From: an uncultured Caldilineaceae bacterium | GTDB taxonomy: Bacteria; Chloroflexota; Anaerolineae; Caldilineales; Caldilineaceae | Assembly: GCA_958295915.1 (NCBI GenBank) | Contig: OY282381.1 | Location: forward strand, 3,680,722 to 3,744,721 | Reading direction: 5' to 3' | Length of the DNA stretch: 64,000 nt | In this document: positions 17,730-27,117 of the stretch, piece after piece | Layout of the letters: each line of letters opens with the position of its first letter | Position numbering within the stretch: the first letter of the stretch is position 1 | Notes under the pieces: model-generated | Database searches by the model: none | The model's input: only the letters and a program-made list of their open reading frames with translations | What the model was told of the DNA's origin: nothing | Translations under genes and position numbers: made by a program

Positions 17730-19436
17730 TCAAGCTGACATGTGCACGTTCACCCAGTCGATCCAGTGGGTGCGCGGCCCGTAGACCGGCACGACGTCGC
17801 CGTTCTGCACTCTCTTGTTGACGACATGAATGCCTGGCACCTGAGCAATCACACAATGGCGCTGGAGTTCTGAGGCATACTCCTGCAGCCCCAAAGCGCC
17901 TTCTCTGAGCGCTGCTTCGTCATCCAGGAGGATGAGCTCGTCGATCATGGCTACGCCCTTTTCATCAGCCGGTCCCCAGCGAGGATCGGTGAAGTTATGA
18001 ATGAAGCCACCGGGCGTCAAACCCCACCCATAGCCGCTGAAGAGCGTGTCGAAGTCGTGAGGAGGATTGTTGAGAATGTTGGTGTATTCCGCTGCCATGA
18101 TGTGGAACTCGGTCTTCACGCCGACAGCATCCCACATCTCGCGCAATATGGCGTAAAGAGGCTCATATGTCGGAGACAGCGAAGACATTCCCAAACGGAA
18201 GGTGTAATCGAAATCCCAGCCGCCTTCCTCCAGAAGTTGCCTGGCCCGCTGCGGATTGTACTCAAACCACTGCGCCGCGTCAGGACTGATGCCGTAGTCG
18301 CCATACTCCAGGGATGCCTTGGCGCCCTCGACCGTGCCGAAGAAGAAGTCTTTGGCGATCTGGTCTCGATTCAGCGCCAGGCTCAGACCCTGCCGCACCC
18401 GTACGTCGGCCAGTACGTAGCGGATGTTGTGGTACCAGGCGAAGGCGCTGGGACCGTGGTTCAGTACGATGTCCACGTGGTCCATCGTCTGGAAGCGCTC
18501 GTACTCCGACTGCGGCGTGCGAATCGCGATGTGGCATTCACCCTTCTCCACCGCCGCAGCCATCGCCAATTGATCCGTATAGGGAACGAATACCAGTTTG
18601 TCCAACTGCGGCTTGCCCCCGAAGTAGTCGTCGAACGGCTCGTACTCCACAATCTGATCGGGGATGTAGTTGGTTACCCGGAAAGGACCCGTGCCAATGC
18701 CCTGTTTCTTGGCGTACTCGGTGTTCTTCAGCCCCTGCTGCCCCTGCTCGTCGATTCCCCACTGCTCTTCAGGTATCTGGCCCAGAAGATGTTTGGGCAT
18801 GATCGCAAAATTGAGCAGTTTTTCGAGGAAGGCGGCGCGGTAAGGATTGGTCATCTCGAAGACGAAGGTGTGGTCGTCGGGCGCTGAAAGGCCTATCACC
18901 TCATCGGCCTCGCCTTCAGAAAACTCGGTCATGCCGACGACGATGCCCTTGAAATGACGTACTCCATTCCACTGGCGAACGTTAGGATGGCCAATGAGCC
19001 GGCCGAAGGTGAACAGTACGTCCGCCGACGTGAACGGCTCGCCGTCGTGCCACTTGACGCCCTGGCGCAGGTTGAAGATGGCCCTGTTGCCGTCGAACTC
19101 CCAGCTCTCCGCCAGTTCGGGTATCCACTGGGTATAATCGGTGCTGATGTTCACCAAACAATTGTGCGTCAAGCCAATCAGGTAGTAGCGCCTGTTGCCG
19201 GCGTTGTGCTCCACGGCCAGCAGGTCCTGGTAACTGGTCTTCTGGGGATAGCCAAAGACCAGGGTGCCGCCCATACGGTCCGACGCTGTGGCGGGTTCGG
19301 ATTCGGCCGCAGGCGCGTCCGCAGGAGCCGGCGACGCCGCCGGCGCGCAAGCCGCCAAAAGGCCACCGGCCGCGGCCAGGGCGCCCCCTTTGAGAAACTG
19401 CCGGCGGGAGATCGTGCGAGATGCTAAGCGTTTCAT
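17730..19436 (-). CDS. Peptide-type ABC transporter substrate-binding protein (SBP family 5), Tat lipoprotein
   Basis: Binding protein of 568 aa starting at ATG 19436, with AGGAGG upstream. A twin-arginine signal (SRRQFLKGG) is followed by a lipobox (LLAACAP, about residues 27-33) and an Ala/Pro linker. Family-5 features include TQWIPELAESWEFDG, LRQGVKWHDGEPFTSADVLF (about residues 125-144), VRQGLSLALNRDQIAKDFFF and a C-terminal catalogue of hydrophobic strands. It feeds the DppB/DppC pair downstream. Lengths match DppA/OppA. Sialidase-like proteins encoded directly upstream suggest the importer may take up a glycoside or glycopeptide rather than plain peptides, which is inference. Confidence 0.93.
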   Translation of the reverse strand: MKRLASRTISRRQFLKGGALAAAGGLLAACAPAASPAPADAPAAESEPATASDRMGGTLVFGYPQKTSYQDLLAVEHNAGNRRYYLIGLTHNCLVNISTDYTQWIPELAESWEFDGNRAIFNLRQGVKWHDGEPFTSADVLFTFGRLIGHPNVRQWNGVRHFKGIVVGMTEFSEGEADEVIGLSAPDDHTFVFEMTNPYRAAFLEKLLNFAIMPKHLLGQIPEEQWGIDEQGQQGLKNTEYAKKQGIGTGPFRVTNYIPDQIVEYEPFDDYFGGKPQLDKLVFVPYTDQLAMAAAVEKGECHIAIRTPQSEYERFQTMDHVDIVLNHGPSAFAWYHNIRYVLADVRVRQGLSLALNRDQIAKDFFFGTVEGAKASLEYGDYGISPDAAQWFEYNPQRARQLLEEGGWDFDYTFRLGMSSLSPTYEPLYAILREMWDAVGVKTEFHIMAAEYTNILNNPPHDFDTLFSGYGWGLTPGGFIHNFTDPRWGPADEKGVAMIDELILLDDEAALREGALGLQEYASELQRHCVIAQVPGIHVVNKRVQNGDVVPVYGPRTHWIDWVNVHMSA

Positions 19437-19611
19437 GCGTTTTCCTCCTGAGTACCATAAATCCAGGCTTTCTCACCAAAGGCTGTCACGATGAATCTGA
19501 TATCGAGAGCCAAGTCGTACCGATCTGTGCAATAGTCTCCTCCTGACCGAGGATCGACCTCGAATAAAAGACCGGGCCGGCGCGCAGACGCAATCCGGCC
19601 GAGACAAGATA

Positions 19612-20862
19612 TCACTGGCGTTCTATCTCCAGTTCCAGCACGTAGATCCGCTCACGCTCGCGCGGGATCATGCTGTCTGCCGGCAGTGTGGACGTGGGAT
19701 AGCGCGCCAGGATGCGGCTGCGCACCTCCGCATCGGTCGGCACCGGCATCCAGCCATAGGGGACGCGATCGTAGACCATCAACAGCCGGTTCGGAGCGAC
19801 CTCCAGGATGGATGTGTAGGATGTAGTCTGATCCGGCTCGTCGAAATCATGATGGACAGTGTAATATTGTTCCCTGGTCACCGCTTCCAGCCCGTATTTG
19901 CCGGGGCTGATGTGATGGGCTTTGTCCATCACTGCGTTGTGATGGGCCATGACGTCGAACGGCTGCCAATTCTGGCCGCGCGGGTCGGTCGAGAACCACA
20001 GGAAAAGGCCCGGCCGCCCGGTTGAGATCACCAGCACGCCGTTGCTCAGGCGCACGATATCGGGCAGCACGCTCCAAGCCGGCAGACGGTCGATGGGACC
20101 CCACGTTTTGCCTTCATCACTCGAATAGGCGCGGGCCAGCAACTGATCGCGTCCCCCGCCCATACGACCCACGCACATCAGATCGCCATCCTCCAAGCGG
20201 ACCAGACAAGCTTCACAGAAGCCCTCCCGAGCGTCCGTGCCCGCGTCCGCGCCGGCCACGGTGGAAAGGTAACGCCAGTTGCGGCCTTCATCCTCCGAGA
20301 TCAAAACCACTGTGCTGTAGCGCGCGTCCCCTTCGAAGGTCATATAGGTCGTGGCAAGGTAGCGCCCCGGCTCCAGCTCGATACTGTCGCGAAAGGGGGA
20401 AATCTCAGCCCAGCGTGTTCGGCTCTGCACGGCGCGCGCTTTCACATCGCGCGGCAGGCCCTCGATGCGCGTGCCCCACAGCTCCACCGTGTACTGCTGG
20501 CCGCTCTTTTCGAAACGTCCATAGTGGCCCACGAATGTGCGCCATTGACCAAGGGGCTCCGGCTTGTAGGGCGCGTTGGGGCCGGCCAAAGTGCCATCGG
20601 GTAAAGCGATGTCCAGCCGACCGCTGAGCCCGCTGACATCGCAATGGTGTGCCCACGTAGCCCCTTCATCTTTGGAAAGCGAGATGCCGGTGACGTTCAC
20701 CAGGTTCTCGCCGGAATCGGGGTTCAGGCTGTACGCAGCCATCAGCTCGCCTGTGGAGAACCGACGAATGCCGGGATACCAGCAGAATCCTACTCCTTCA
20801 GCCACAACGCGCGGCGTCTGCGCCACGAAACGCAGCCCCTCTTGCCTCATTTCTTGTGCCAT
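19612..20862 (-). CDS. Sialidase-like BNR/Asp-box protein 2
   Basis: Sialidase-superfamily propeller, 416 aa. The start at ATG 20862 (MAQEMRQEGLRF) has AAGGAGG nine bases upstream. Asp boxes are seen as SKDEGATWA (about residue 65), SEDEGRNWR (about residue 193) and SSDEGKTWG (about residue 242). It lacks a signal peptide. It is more divergent from proteins 1 and 3 than tandem duplication would give. It is the second gene of the long minus-strand block and is followed, after a 175-bp gap, by a peptide-type importer. Active-site arginines cannot be confirmed by eye, so enzyme activity is unproven. Confidence 0.85.
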   Translation of the reverse strand: MAQEMRQEGLRFVAQTPRVVAEGVGFCWYPGIRRFSTGELMAAYSLNPDSGENLVNVTGISLSKDEGATWAHHCDVSGLSGRLDIALPDGTLAGPNAPYKPEPLGQWRTFVGHYGRFEKSGQQYTVELWGTRIEGLPRDVKARAVQSRTRWAEISPFRDSIELEPGRYLATTYMTFEGDARYSTVVLISEDEGRNWRYLSTVAGADAGTDAREGFCEACLVRLEDGDLMCVGRMGGGRDQLLARAYSSDEGKTWGPIDRLPAWSVLPDIVRLSNGVLVISTGRPGLFLWFSTDPRGQNWQPFDVMAHHNAVMDKAHHISPGKYGLEAVTREQYYTVHHDFDEPDQTTSYTSILEVAPNRLLMVYDRVPYGWMPVPTDAEVRSRILARYPTSTLPADSMIPRERERIYVLELEIERQ

Positions 20863-20948
20863 CTCCACCCACCTCCTTGAACGCATCTTCTGTTGACCAT
20901 CTCAGTCTCATCAATTAGAGTCAATAGTGGGATGCAGCCATAAGACCA

Positions 20949-22238
20949 TCATTGTTCCCCTCTGACATGACGCTCGATCCGATCCAAAGTCGGATTCTCG
21001 CTCGCCGGGTCCCGACCGCCGTAGAACCAGGAGAGCGGGAGGACCTTCATCCGATGCCCTCTCGATCGCTGCCCCGCGCTGTCGCAGAGAAAATAGTTAT
21101 AGGAGATCAGCGCCCGATCCTCGGCAACGAACACCGAAGGATAGGACCACATGCCGTATCCCTCCGGGAGAGGCATGACATACTCCTGATCACACACCAC
21201 CCCACCGCCCGGCGCGCCGTAGGCGCCCTCCGGTCGGACCGGATAGAGGGGACCAGGCTCGACATGGGTCTCTTCGTGTAGAGATTCTACATTCTGGAAA
21301 TGTTCCCAGATAGCGCCCTGATTCCGGCTGATGGCAGACGATAGCCGGGTGCGGATAAAGCCCCGCTTGATCTCCCGCTCACTCTGCTGCGTCCATACCG
21401 TCAAGAGATCTCCCGTTTGCGGCAGCTTGCGGATCTGAGCTGGAGCCTGTGTGCCTGCCAGTTGCGTCGGTTCCGGACGAGTCCATGTCTCACCGTTGTC
21501 CTCCGACCGAGACTGATAGAGGCGTCCCAGACGCGTGCGCAGAAGCATAAGCAGTTTGCCAGGCGTGACCTCAACAATGGTCGGTTCGTTGGTCAACTCC
21601 CACCGCCCACCATACTCCATGATGATGAAGAGTTCACCGTCACGGTTCTTTTGCCAACTCCGTCCTTCGTCGTCGCTATACATGACATAACTGGCCGTGA
21701 AGTGAGGATCGAAGAAGTGCGCGCTCGTCGAAACGAAGTTGCCATTGAGGTATGCGCCTGGAAATGGCGCGCCTTCTTGATGAAATCCACCTTGCCCGAT
21801 GCCGAAATAGACCGGTAGAATGAGGCGCCCCGACTCGGTCCGTATCATTGTGTCGCTGAGGGCGTGGGCGCCCAACATCCAGTGGTTCATGAGCGTGAGG
21901 GGAGACCAGCTCTTGCCTCCATCTTCCGATCGCCTGAAGACCATCTGTGACTCATAGATTCTTGAAGAACCCGGCCGGATCCGCCATGTGGCCATGCCAA
22001 TCGCGCCGCCAGACAGGTTCACCAATGACGCGTTGCCGGCCGTGAGGGGTTCGCCCTTCTCATCCATCCCCGGATACGGCTCGCCCCAGGTGATGCCCCC
22101 GTCAGCGCTGATAGAGAAATGGGTCCCGTTACTGAAGAGGATGCCCCCACCCTCAAGGCCAAGGAAGGCATTCCCTCCGAACTGCCCGTCGTGGAACGCC
22201 AACATCTGCTCAGCCCGTGTCATGGGTATATTGTTCAT
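20949..22238 (-). CDS. Sialidase-like BNR/Asp-box protein 3
   Basis: Sialidase-superfamily propeller, 429 aa, the first gene of the minus-strand block. ATG 22238 (MNNIPMTRAEQM) has AAGGAC upstream; the longer open frame to 22412 has no ribosome site and runs through the promoter. Asp boxes or relatives: SADGGITWG, SEDGGKSWS, SDDEGRSWQ, SEDNGETWT and SRNQGAIWE. This is a full set, at or above the usual three to five. No signal peptide is seen. A promoter with consensus-like boxes lies at 22403-22431. It probably acts in the cytoplasm with proteins 1 and 2 on imported glycosides (inference). Confidence 0.86.
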   Translation of the reverse strand: MNNIPMTRAEQMLAFHDGQFGGNAFLGLEGGGILFSNGTHFSISADGGITWGEPYPGMDEKGEPLTAGNASLVNLSGGAIGMATWRIRPGSSRIYESQMVFRRSEDGGKSWSPLTLMNHWMLGAHALSDTMIRTESGRLILPVYFGIGQGGFHQEGAPFPGAYLNGNFVSTSAHFFDPHFTASYVMYSDDEGRSWQKNRDGELFIIMEYGGRWELTNEPTIVEVTPGKLLMLLRTRLGRLYQSRSEDNGETWTRPEPTQLAGTQAPAQIRKLPQTGDLLTVWTQQSEREIKRGFIRTRLSSAISRNQGAIWEHFQNVESLHEETHVEPGPLYPVRPEGAYGAPGGGVVCDQEYVMPLPEGYGMWSYPSVFVAEDRALISYNYFLCDSAGQRSRGHRMKVLPLSWFYGGRDPASENPTLDRIERHVRGEQ

Positions 22239-22402
22239 GTTCGTCCTTTTGCCGCTGACTACGCCGAACTGCTCTAGCCTCTGTGGGCTTTGACAGCGCG
22301 CTCCGCGTGTATAGGGGTCATCAGGGGAATCGGGGCACTGTCGCCTGGAGTGGCCTGACCAGACTTTGCCTTGTCGCAATCGTTGCTTGCCTCTGCCTGT
22401 TA

Positions 22403-22431
22403 TGTATAGCATACTTCTGGATTGCCGTCAA
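22403..22431 (-). promoter_or_regulatory. Predicted sigma70 promoter for the minus-strand sialidase/importer block
   Basis: On the minus strand TTGACG (22431-22426) is separated by 17 bp from TATACA (22408-22403). It lies ~165 bp upstream of the start of sialidase-like protein 3 and faces away from the plus-strand promoter at 22474-22503. Confidence 0.5.
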
Positions 22432-22473
22432 AGGGTGGAAATCTGGCCCCAGATCTGGCCTCTCGCCACAGCA

Positions 22474-22505
22474 TTGACAGGCCAGAACCAAGCATGGTAT
22501 GCTTG
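22474..22505 (+). promoter_or_regulatory. Predicted sigma70 promoter with overlapping palindrome for the plus-strand sugar importer
   Basis: TTGACA (22474-22479) lies 18 bp before TATGCT (22498-22503). The -10 box is covered by an inverted repeat CAAGCAT-GGT-ATGCTTG (22489-22505), the size expected of a dimeric repressor site. This suggests local control of the importer at 22876-26256. The predicted leader is ~365 nt, long enough for other signals, but I found none. The rest of the 637-bp gap (22239-22875) shows no gene. Confidence 0.5.
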
Positions 22506-22875
22506 CGGCAAGATCACAATCCAAGCTCCCAACACCTTTTCCCCCTCGAGAATAGAATCGAAGTGCGCAGTCGTCTCGACGCGCATCTCAGTCCACTGGG
22601 TGGCCCGCCGCGAGGCCCGTGTGAATAAAGCCCAAGATGACCTAGGCGAAATAGGCCCCGCCGCCGCGCCATCTGTATCCTCAAAACCGTTCAGCGATAG
22701 CGCAGTTCTTAGTCAACAGCAACCTATGCAAGTGCAAGGCCCCTGATACGCGCTACAGCTGAGTGCCGATAAAGGAGGTGAAAACCAGAAAACACAGAGC
22801 ATGCCAGTCCGATTTCAATGTTTCGGCAGACAAGCATCTCGTTCCAATCGAGATAAGCACAGGAGAGAAATGCTC

Positions 22876-24297
22876 ATGAAGACGACAGAAAAGCTCAATG
22901 TCTCGCGGCGTGATTTCTTGAAATGGTCGGCTGTGGCCGGCACGGGCGCCCTGCTTGCCAGTTGTGCCTCGGCCCCAACATCCGCACCGGCCCAGGAAGA
23001 GGCTTCCTCAGAGACCCAAGCGGGAGCCCCAGCCGCCGAAGCGACGCCAATCCGGTTTAGCACCTGGTGGGGAACTTTCTGGAACGACTACGCCCCGATC
23101 ATTGAAGAGAAGACCAACACGCAAGCGACCCTCGAAAGCACCCCTTGGAGTGAATACCACGACAAATTGAAGCTGCAGCTGGCCGGCGGTACCGCGGCGG
23201 ACGTTATGATGATCGCCAATGTCTTCATGGGCGACTTCTGGACAGCCAGCCAACTGCGGCCCTTTGACGATCACCTGGTAGTCCGCAATTTCGACGCCAG
23301 CAAATACTATTGGGATCCCGTCGAAGTCGGAGGCTATCAGGGAGAGATTCTGGGCCTCGACCAGTACGTAGCCCACCCCTGCGTCTTTCATGTCAACAAA
23401 ACCCTGACCGACGAATTGGGGCTCACCGATACACTGCCCGAATTCGGCAAAGACAATTTCGACGAATGGCAATGGGATGATCTCGTCGCCTTCTGCCAGG
23501 CCGCAACACAGACCAATGCGGACGGCCAAACGGAAACATGGGCCATTGCCGGCCCCCTGATGAGCGGTTGGAGCTATTGCACCAAGCATTTCGTTTACGG
23601 CAACGACGGTCAGCAGTTCGATACCTGGTGGTACGAAGGAGACGAGGCCGAGTGTCAATTGGACTCGCCAGAAGCGCTCGAGGCGATCACCGAAACGATA
23701 GACCTGACTCTCCAGGGCTATACCTACCTGGAAGCGGTGGCCGGCCCCATCGAAGGCGGTACCTACCGAGCGGGACGGGCCGCGCTGACACTTGCCCCGG
23801 TCGGGCTTACTCTCCATCGTTCAGACCAACTCGATTTCGAAAAAACCTACATCCACGCGCCCTGGTTCAAGCAGCGGGCGATTCACACCACCGGCGATTT
23901 CCTGACGGTAAACAAAGCCTCGAAGGCGCCCGACGCAGCCATGGACTACGCCATCACCCAGATTATCGATGAAGACGTCGGCCGCCAGTTCATCCGTACT
24001 ATGGGGCTGGCGCCAGCCTACAATGGCAAGCTGTATTACGATGAACTGGAAGATGGCACGGAAGTCAAAACCGTGGTCGGGATCCACCTTTCCCGTTGGG
24101 AAGGTTTCTCTGCATACCCTGAACAGGCAAAGGCGTCGATCCATTATCCAGGGCACGATGGTTTCAAGGCAGCGGCCTTCCTGCGCGATACGCTGCGATC
24201 CGCCTTTGAAGCGGCTCTGATCGGTGAGAAGCCGACCGAGCAGGCGGTCACGGAAGCCGTGGCCGACATCAACGCGGAGTTGGCAGCCAAGAGTTAG
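22876..24297 (+). CDS. Sugar ABC transporter substrate-binding protein (SBP family 1), Tat lipoprotein
   Basis: Extracellular binding protein of 473 aa. ATG 22876 is preferred (AGGAGAG eight bases upstream); ATG 22870 in the same frame is possible. It carries a Tat motif (SRRDFLKWS), a lipobox (LLASCAS) and a Ser/Ala/Pro linker. The mature part starts TPIRFSTWWGTFWNDYAP and continues with WSEYHDKLKLQLAGGTAADV, the pattern of UgpB/MalE-type proteins that bind sugars or sugar derivatives. It is first gene of an operon with two permeases and a dioxygenase. A strong inverted repeat follows the gene. The substrate is not readable from sequence. Confidence 0.94.
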   Translation: MKTTEKLNVSRRDFLKWSAVAGTGALLASCASAPTSAPAQEEASSETQAGAPAAEATPIRFSTWWGTFWNDYAPIIEEKTNTQATLESTPWSEYHDKLKLQLAGGTAADVMMIANVFMGDFWTASQLRPFDDHLVVRNFDASKYYWDPVEVGGYQGEILGLDQYVAHPCVFHVNKTLTDELGLTDTLPEFGKDNFDEWQWDDLVAFCQAATQTNADGQTETWAIAGPLMSGWSYCTKHFVYGNDGQQFDTWWYEGDEAECQLDSPEALEAITETIDLTLQGYTYLEAVAGPIEGGTYRAGRAALTLAPVGLTLHRSDQLDFEKTYIHAPWFKQRAIHTTGDFLTVNKASKAPDAAMDYAITQIIDEDVGRQFIRTMGLAPAYNGKLYYDELEDGTEVKTVVGIHLSRWEGFSAYPEQAKASIHYPGHDGFKAAAFLRDTLRSAFEAALIGEKPTEQAVTEAVADINAELAAKS

Positions 24298-24312
24298 TCC
24301 ATGAAAAGAGCT

Positions 24313-24362
24313 GGAGACCAGAGATTGCTTTAACCGAGCCGAATATCGATCTCTGGTCCTCC
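24313..24362 (+). terminator. Stem-loop between binding-protein and permease genes
   Basis: GGAGACCAGAGAT (24313-24325) pairs with ATCTCTGGTCCTCC (24349-24362), a 13-bp stem with one bulged C and a 23-nt loop. No T-run follows. It is placed to protect or attenuate the mRNA so that the binding protein outnumbers the permeases. Confidence 0.6.
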
Positions 24363-24383
24363 AATCTCCTTTGAGAGTAGCTA

Positions 24384-25307
24384 ATGACGACGCAAGCGAC
24401 CACGCAGAAGCGCTATTGGTGGCAGACATTAAAGGGGCGGGAAGCCCTGGCCGGCTATATCGGTATCTCACCCTGGTTGTTAGGTTTTCTGCTCTGGGGC
24501 GTGGGGCCGATGCTGCTCTCCGCCTACTATTCTCTCACGGAATATAATATCCTGTCCCCGCCACAATTCAGAGGGCTGGACAACTACATAAAAATGGCCA
24601 CCCGTGACAAGCTCCTCTTGCAGTCGCTGAGAGTCACAGCCATCTACGCGTTGGTGACCGTGCCGCTGGGCGTCATGGTGGGGTATGGGCTGGCCCTCCT
24701 GCTCAATCAGAAGACCAAAGGCCTCTCCTTCTGGCGCACGGGCTTCTATCTGCCAGCAGTGGTGCCGGGTGTGGCCACGGCCTATCTGTTTGCCTACGTA
24801 TTCGCGCATCAGTACGGGTTGGCCGACAGCATTCTGCAGACCATCGGCGTCAGTCAGCCGCCAAATTGGTTCGGATCGACGAAGTGGGCGCTGCCAACGC
24901 TGATGATATTGAGCCTGTGGGGAGCCGGCGGCGGGCTTATCCTCTACCTGGCTTCGTTGCAAGGGGTGCCGACGGCCCTCTACGACGCGGCCAAGGTGGA
25001 CGGTGCCAGCGCTTGGCAGCAACTCTGGAACGTCACCCTGCCCATGACATCACCGGTGATTCTCTTTACCCTCATCATGGGCATTATCAACTCCTTCCAG
25101 GTCTTCACCAGCGCCTTCATCATCACCGATGGCGGCCCAGTCAATTCCACCTTGTTTTACGTCCTCTATCTCTACCGCAAGGGGTGGCAACAGCTTGAAA
25201 TGGGATACGCGGCCGGCCTTGCCTGGATCCTGTTCATCATCATTCTTGCCCTGACGATCCTGGTGCTGAGGACATCGTCGCGCTATGTCTACTATGAAGG
25301 AGAATAA
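24384..25307 (+). CDS. Sugar ABC transporter permease, MalF/UgpA type
   Basis: Inner-membrane permease of 307 aa with six membrane segments: the first is ISPWLLGFLLWGVGPMLLSA, the family-typical opening, followed by the YSLTEYNIL loop. The ATPase-contact loop is ALYDAAKVDGASAWQQLWNVTLP (core DAAKVDGAS, about residues 202-210). It ends with LAWILFIIILALTILVLRTS. ATG 24384 follows the stem-loop after the binding-protein gene. It pairs with the MalG-type permease 49 bp downstream. No ATPase gene is in the operon. Confidence 0.94.
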   Translation: MTTQATTQKRYWWQTLKGREALAGYIGISPWLLGFLLWGVGPMLLSAYYSLTEYNILSPPQFRGLDNYIKMATRDKLLLQSLRVTAIYALVTVPLGVMVGYGLALLLNQKTKGLSFWRTGFYLPAVVPGVATAYLFAYVFAHQYGLADSILQTIGVSQPPNWFGSTKWALPTLMILSLWGAGGGLILYLASLQGVPTALYDAAKVDGASAWQQLWNVTLPMTSPVILFTLIMGIINSFQVFTSAFIITDGGPVNSTLFYVLYLYRKGWQQLEMGYAAGLAWILFIIILALTILVLRTSSRYVYYEGE

Positions 25308-25356
25308 CCGTTGACAAGCGCCGATTGGGAGTCAGCTACGCTTGAGGACAATTGAG

Positions 25357-26256
25357 ATGACAAACCACGCAGCGGATAAACGAGGTTGGATAGCTGGGCA
25401 GCAGTCGTCAATCACCAATCGTCTGTTGTGGCGTGGTCTTCTCTATCTGCTATTGACGTTGGGTTTGGCCCTTTTCCTGTTGCCGATGGTGTGGTTGGTG
25501 AGCGGTTCGCTCAAGCCGGACGGGCAGGTCTTCACCATCCCGCCCACGTTTATTCCCCGCCCCATTGTGTGGAGCAACTACCCGCAAGCGCTCAACAAAT
25601 TCCCTTTCTGGGTATCGTTGAAGAACACAATGACGATCGTCATAGGCGTCCTCCTGGGACGCGTACTGACCGCCTCCCTGGTCGCCTACAGCTTCGCCCG
25701 CTTACGCTTTCCCGGGCGCAGCGTCCTGTTCGTGATCGTGTTGAGCACGATGATGATCCCGTACCACGTGGTGTTGATCCCCCAGTACCTTATCTTTCGC
25801 AATTTGAACTGGTTGAACACAGCGCTACCGATCATCGTGCCCAACTGGTTTGGCGGGGGCGCCTTTTTCATCTTTATGATGCGCCAGTTCTTCATGAGCC
25901 TCAACCAGGAAATCGACGAGGCCGCGCGCATCGATGGGTGCGGTTTCTTCAGCGTCTTCTGGCGGGTTATCCTGCCGCAATCACTGCCCGCCTTGGGCGC
26001 GTTGTCCATCTTCACCTTTATGGGGGAGTGGAACGACTTCTTCGCCCCCCTCATCTATCTCAACACCGAGGACAAGATGACGCTGGCAGTCGCGATTCGC
26101 ACCTGGCAGTTTGATACCAATACAACCTACCAGGCCGCCACCTGGCCGGAACTGATGGTGATGTCCACCATTCTGACCATCCCGCCGGTGCTCGTCTTCT
26201 TTTTCTTGCAGCGTTACTTTATCCAAGGCGTGGTTGTCACTGGCGTGAAGGGCTGA
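25357..26256 (+). CDS. Sugar ABC transporter permease, MalG/UgpE type
   Basis: Inner-membrane permease of 299 aa. ATG 25357 (MTNHAADKRGW) has GAGG upstream; an in-frame TTG at 25342 is unlikely. The first membrane segment LLTLGLALFLLPMVWLVSGS leads to the SLKPDGQVFTIPPTFIP periplasmic loop typical of MalG. The ATPase-contact loop is EIDEAARIDGCGFFSVFWRVILP (core EAARIDGCG), and it ends FLQRYFIQGVVVTGVKG, as usual for the family. It completes the importer started at 22876. Confidence 0.94.
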   Translation: MTNHAADKRGWIAGQQSSITNRLLWRGLLYLLLTLGLALFLLPMVWLVSGSLKPDGQVFTIPPTFIPRPIVWSNYPQALNKFPFWVSLKNTMTIVIGVLLGRVLTASLVAYSFARLRFPGRSVLFVIVLSTMMIPYHVVLIPQYLIFRNLNWLNTALPIIVPNWFGGGAFFIFMMRQFFMSLNQEIDEAARIDGCGFFSVFWRVILPQSLPALGALSIFTFMGEWNDFFAPLIYLNTEDKMTLAVAIRTWQFDTNTTYQAATWPELMVMSTILTIPPVLVFFFLQRYFIQGVVVTGVKG

Positions 26257-26288
26257 TCAGCCCCCCGACGCTTATCAGGAGGTGAGAT

Positions 26289-27074
26289 ATGAACCATCAG
26301 ACATCCATCGTGACCGATACGCAACGCCAACATTTCCGCACCTACGGATTTGTCGTCTTCCGGCGACTTTTCACAGCGGACGAGATCGAGCGCTACGGCC
26401 AGGCGCTCGAGCGCGCTCTGCGGCGTGTCCGCGGCGACGCCGATTTCGACGGCCAGACGCGCCAGGAGGTGATGCCGATCATCGAGGAGGATCCACAGGT
26501 CTTCTACCCACTGCTCGACGACGCGCGTCTGCTGGATGTCGTTGACGGTCTGCTCGGCGAGGGCAGCCTCTATACCGGCGGCAATGATGGCAACCTCTAT
26601 GTGGGGGACACCCGATGGCATGCCGACGGCGGCGGTCTGCACGCCTATGCGACGATGAAGACCGCCTTCTACTGCGATCCCGTCGTTGAAGGAAAGGGCT
26701 GCTTGAGTGTGATCCCCGGCAGCCACCATCCAGAATACTCGCGGCAGCTCCATCAGGCAGTCCAGGATAGCATCTTCGATATCCACTCTGCCGACGTGCC
26801 CGGTCGCACGCCGTTGGAATCGACGCCAGGCGACGTCGTCGCCTTCGACCACCGCCTATGGCATTCGTCGTGGGGCGGCCGCGTCGGTCGTCGCATGTTC
26901 ACCTTTAACTGGGCCGCCTATCCGAAGCTGGCGTGGGAAGAGACCTGGCTCTACGGGTACTTGATGCGCGTCAACCAACGCTACGGCAAGCGCACATTTA
27001 CCGATCGGCTGATGGAGACGGCCGGGCCACGACGAAAGCAGAAGATAGCCAAGCTATACGAGATGGGACTGTAA
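26289..27074 (+). CDS. Phytanoyl-CoA dioxygenase (PhyH) family Fe(II)/2-oxoglutarate oxygenase
   Basis: 261-aa predicted non-haem iron oxygenase that couples 2-oxoglutarate decarboxylation to substrate hydroxylation. The iron-binding HxD is His111/Asp113 (RWHADGGG), and the distal histidine is in AFDHRLWHSSWGGR (His188 or His192). A following arginine (GRVGRRMF) is placed to bind 2-oxoglutarate. Length fits the family (250-300 aa). AGGAGGTGAGAT directly precedes the ATG, and the gene is 32 bp after the permease gene, so it is probably cotranscribed. Its substrate may be the imported compound or a derivative; PhyH proteins are common beside importers in Chloroflexota-like genomes. Confidence 0.9.
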   Translation: MNHQTSIVTDTQRQHFRTYGFVVFRRLFTADEIERYGQALERALRRVRGDADFDGQTRQEVMPIIEEDPQVFYPLLDDARLLDVVDGLLGEGSLYTGGNDGNLYVGDTRWHADGGGLHAYATMKTAFYCDPVVEGKGCLSVIPGSHHPEYSRQLHQAVQDSIFDIHSADVPGRTPLESTPGDVVAFDHRLWHSSWGGRVGRRMFTFNWAAYPKLAWEETWLYGYLMRVNQRYGKRTFTDRLMETAGPRRKQKIAKLYEMGL

Positions 27075-27117
27075 CTCCGACAACGCGTACGCGGACCGCT
27101 GCCAACCGTTCATGTCA

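Noticed and set aside
22283-22746. Small open frames in the divergent promoter gap
   Set aside because: Overlap promoter boxes, lack ribosome sites and show no recognisable protein features.
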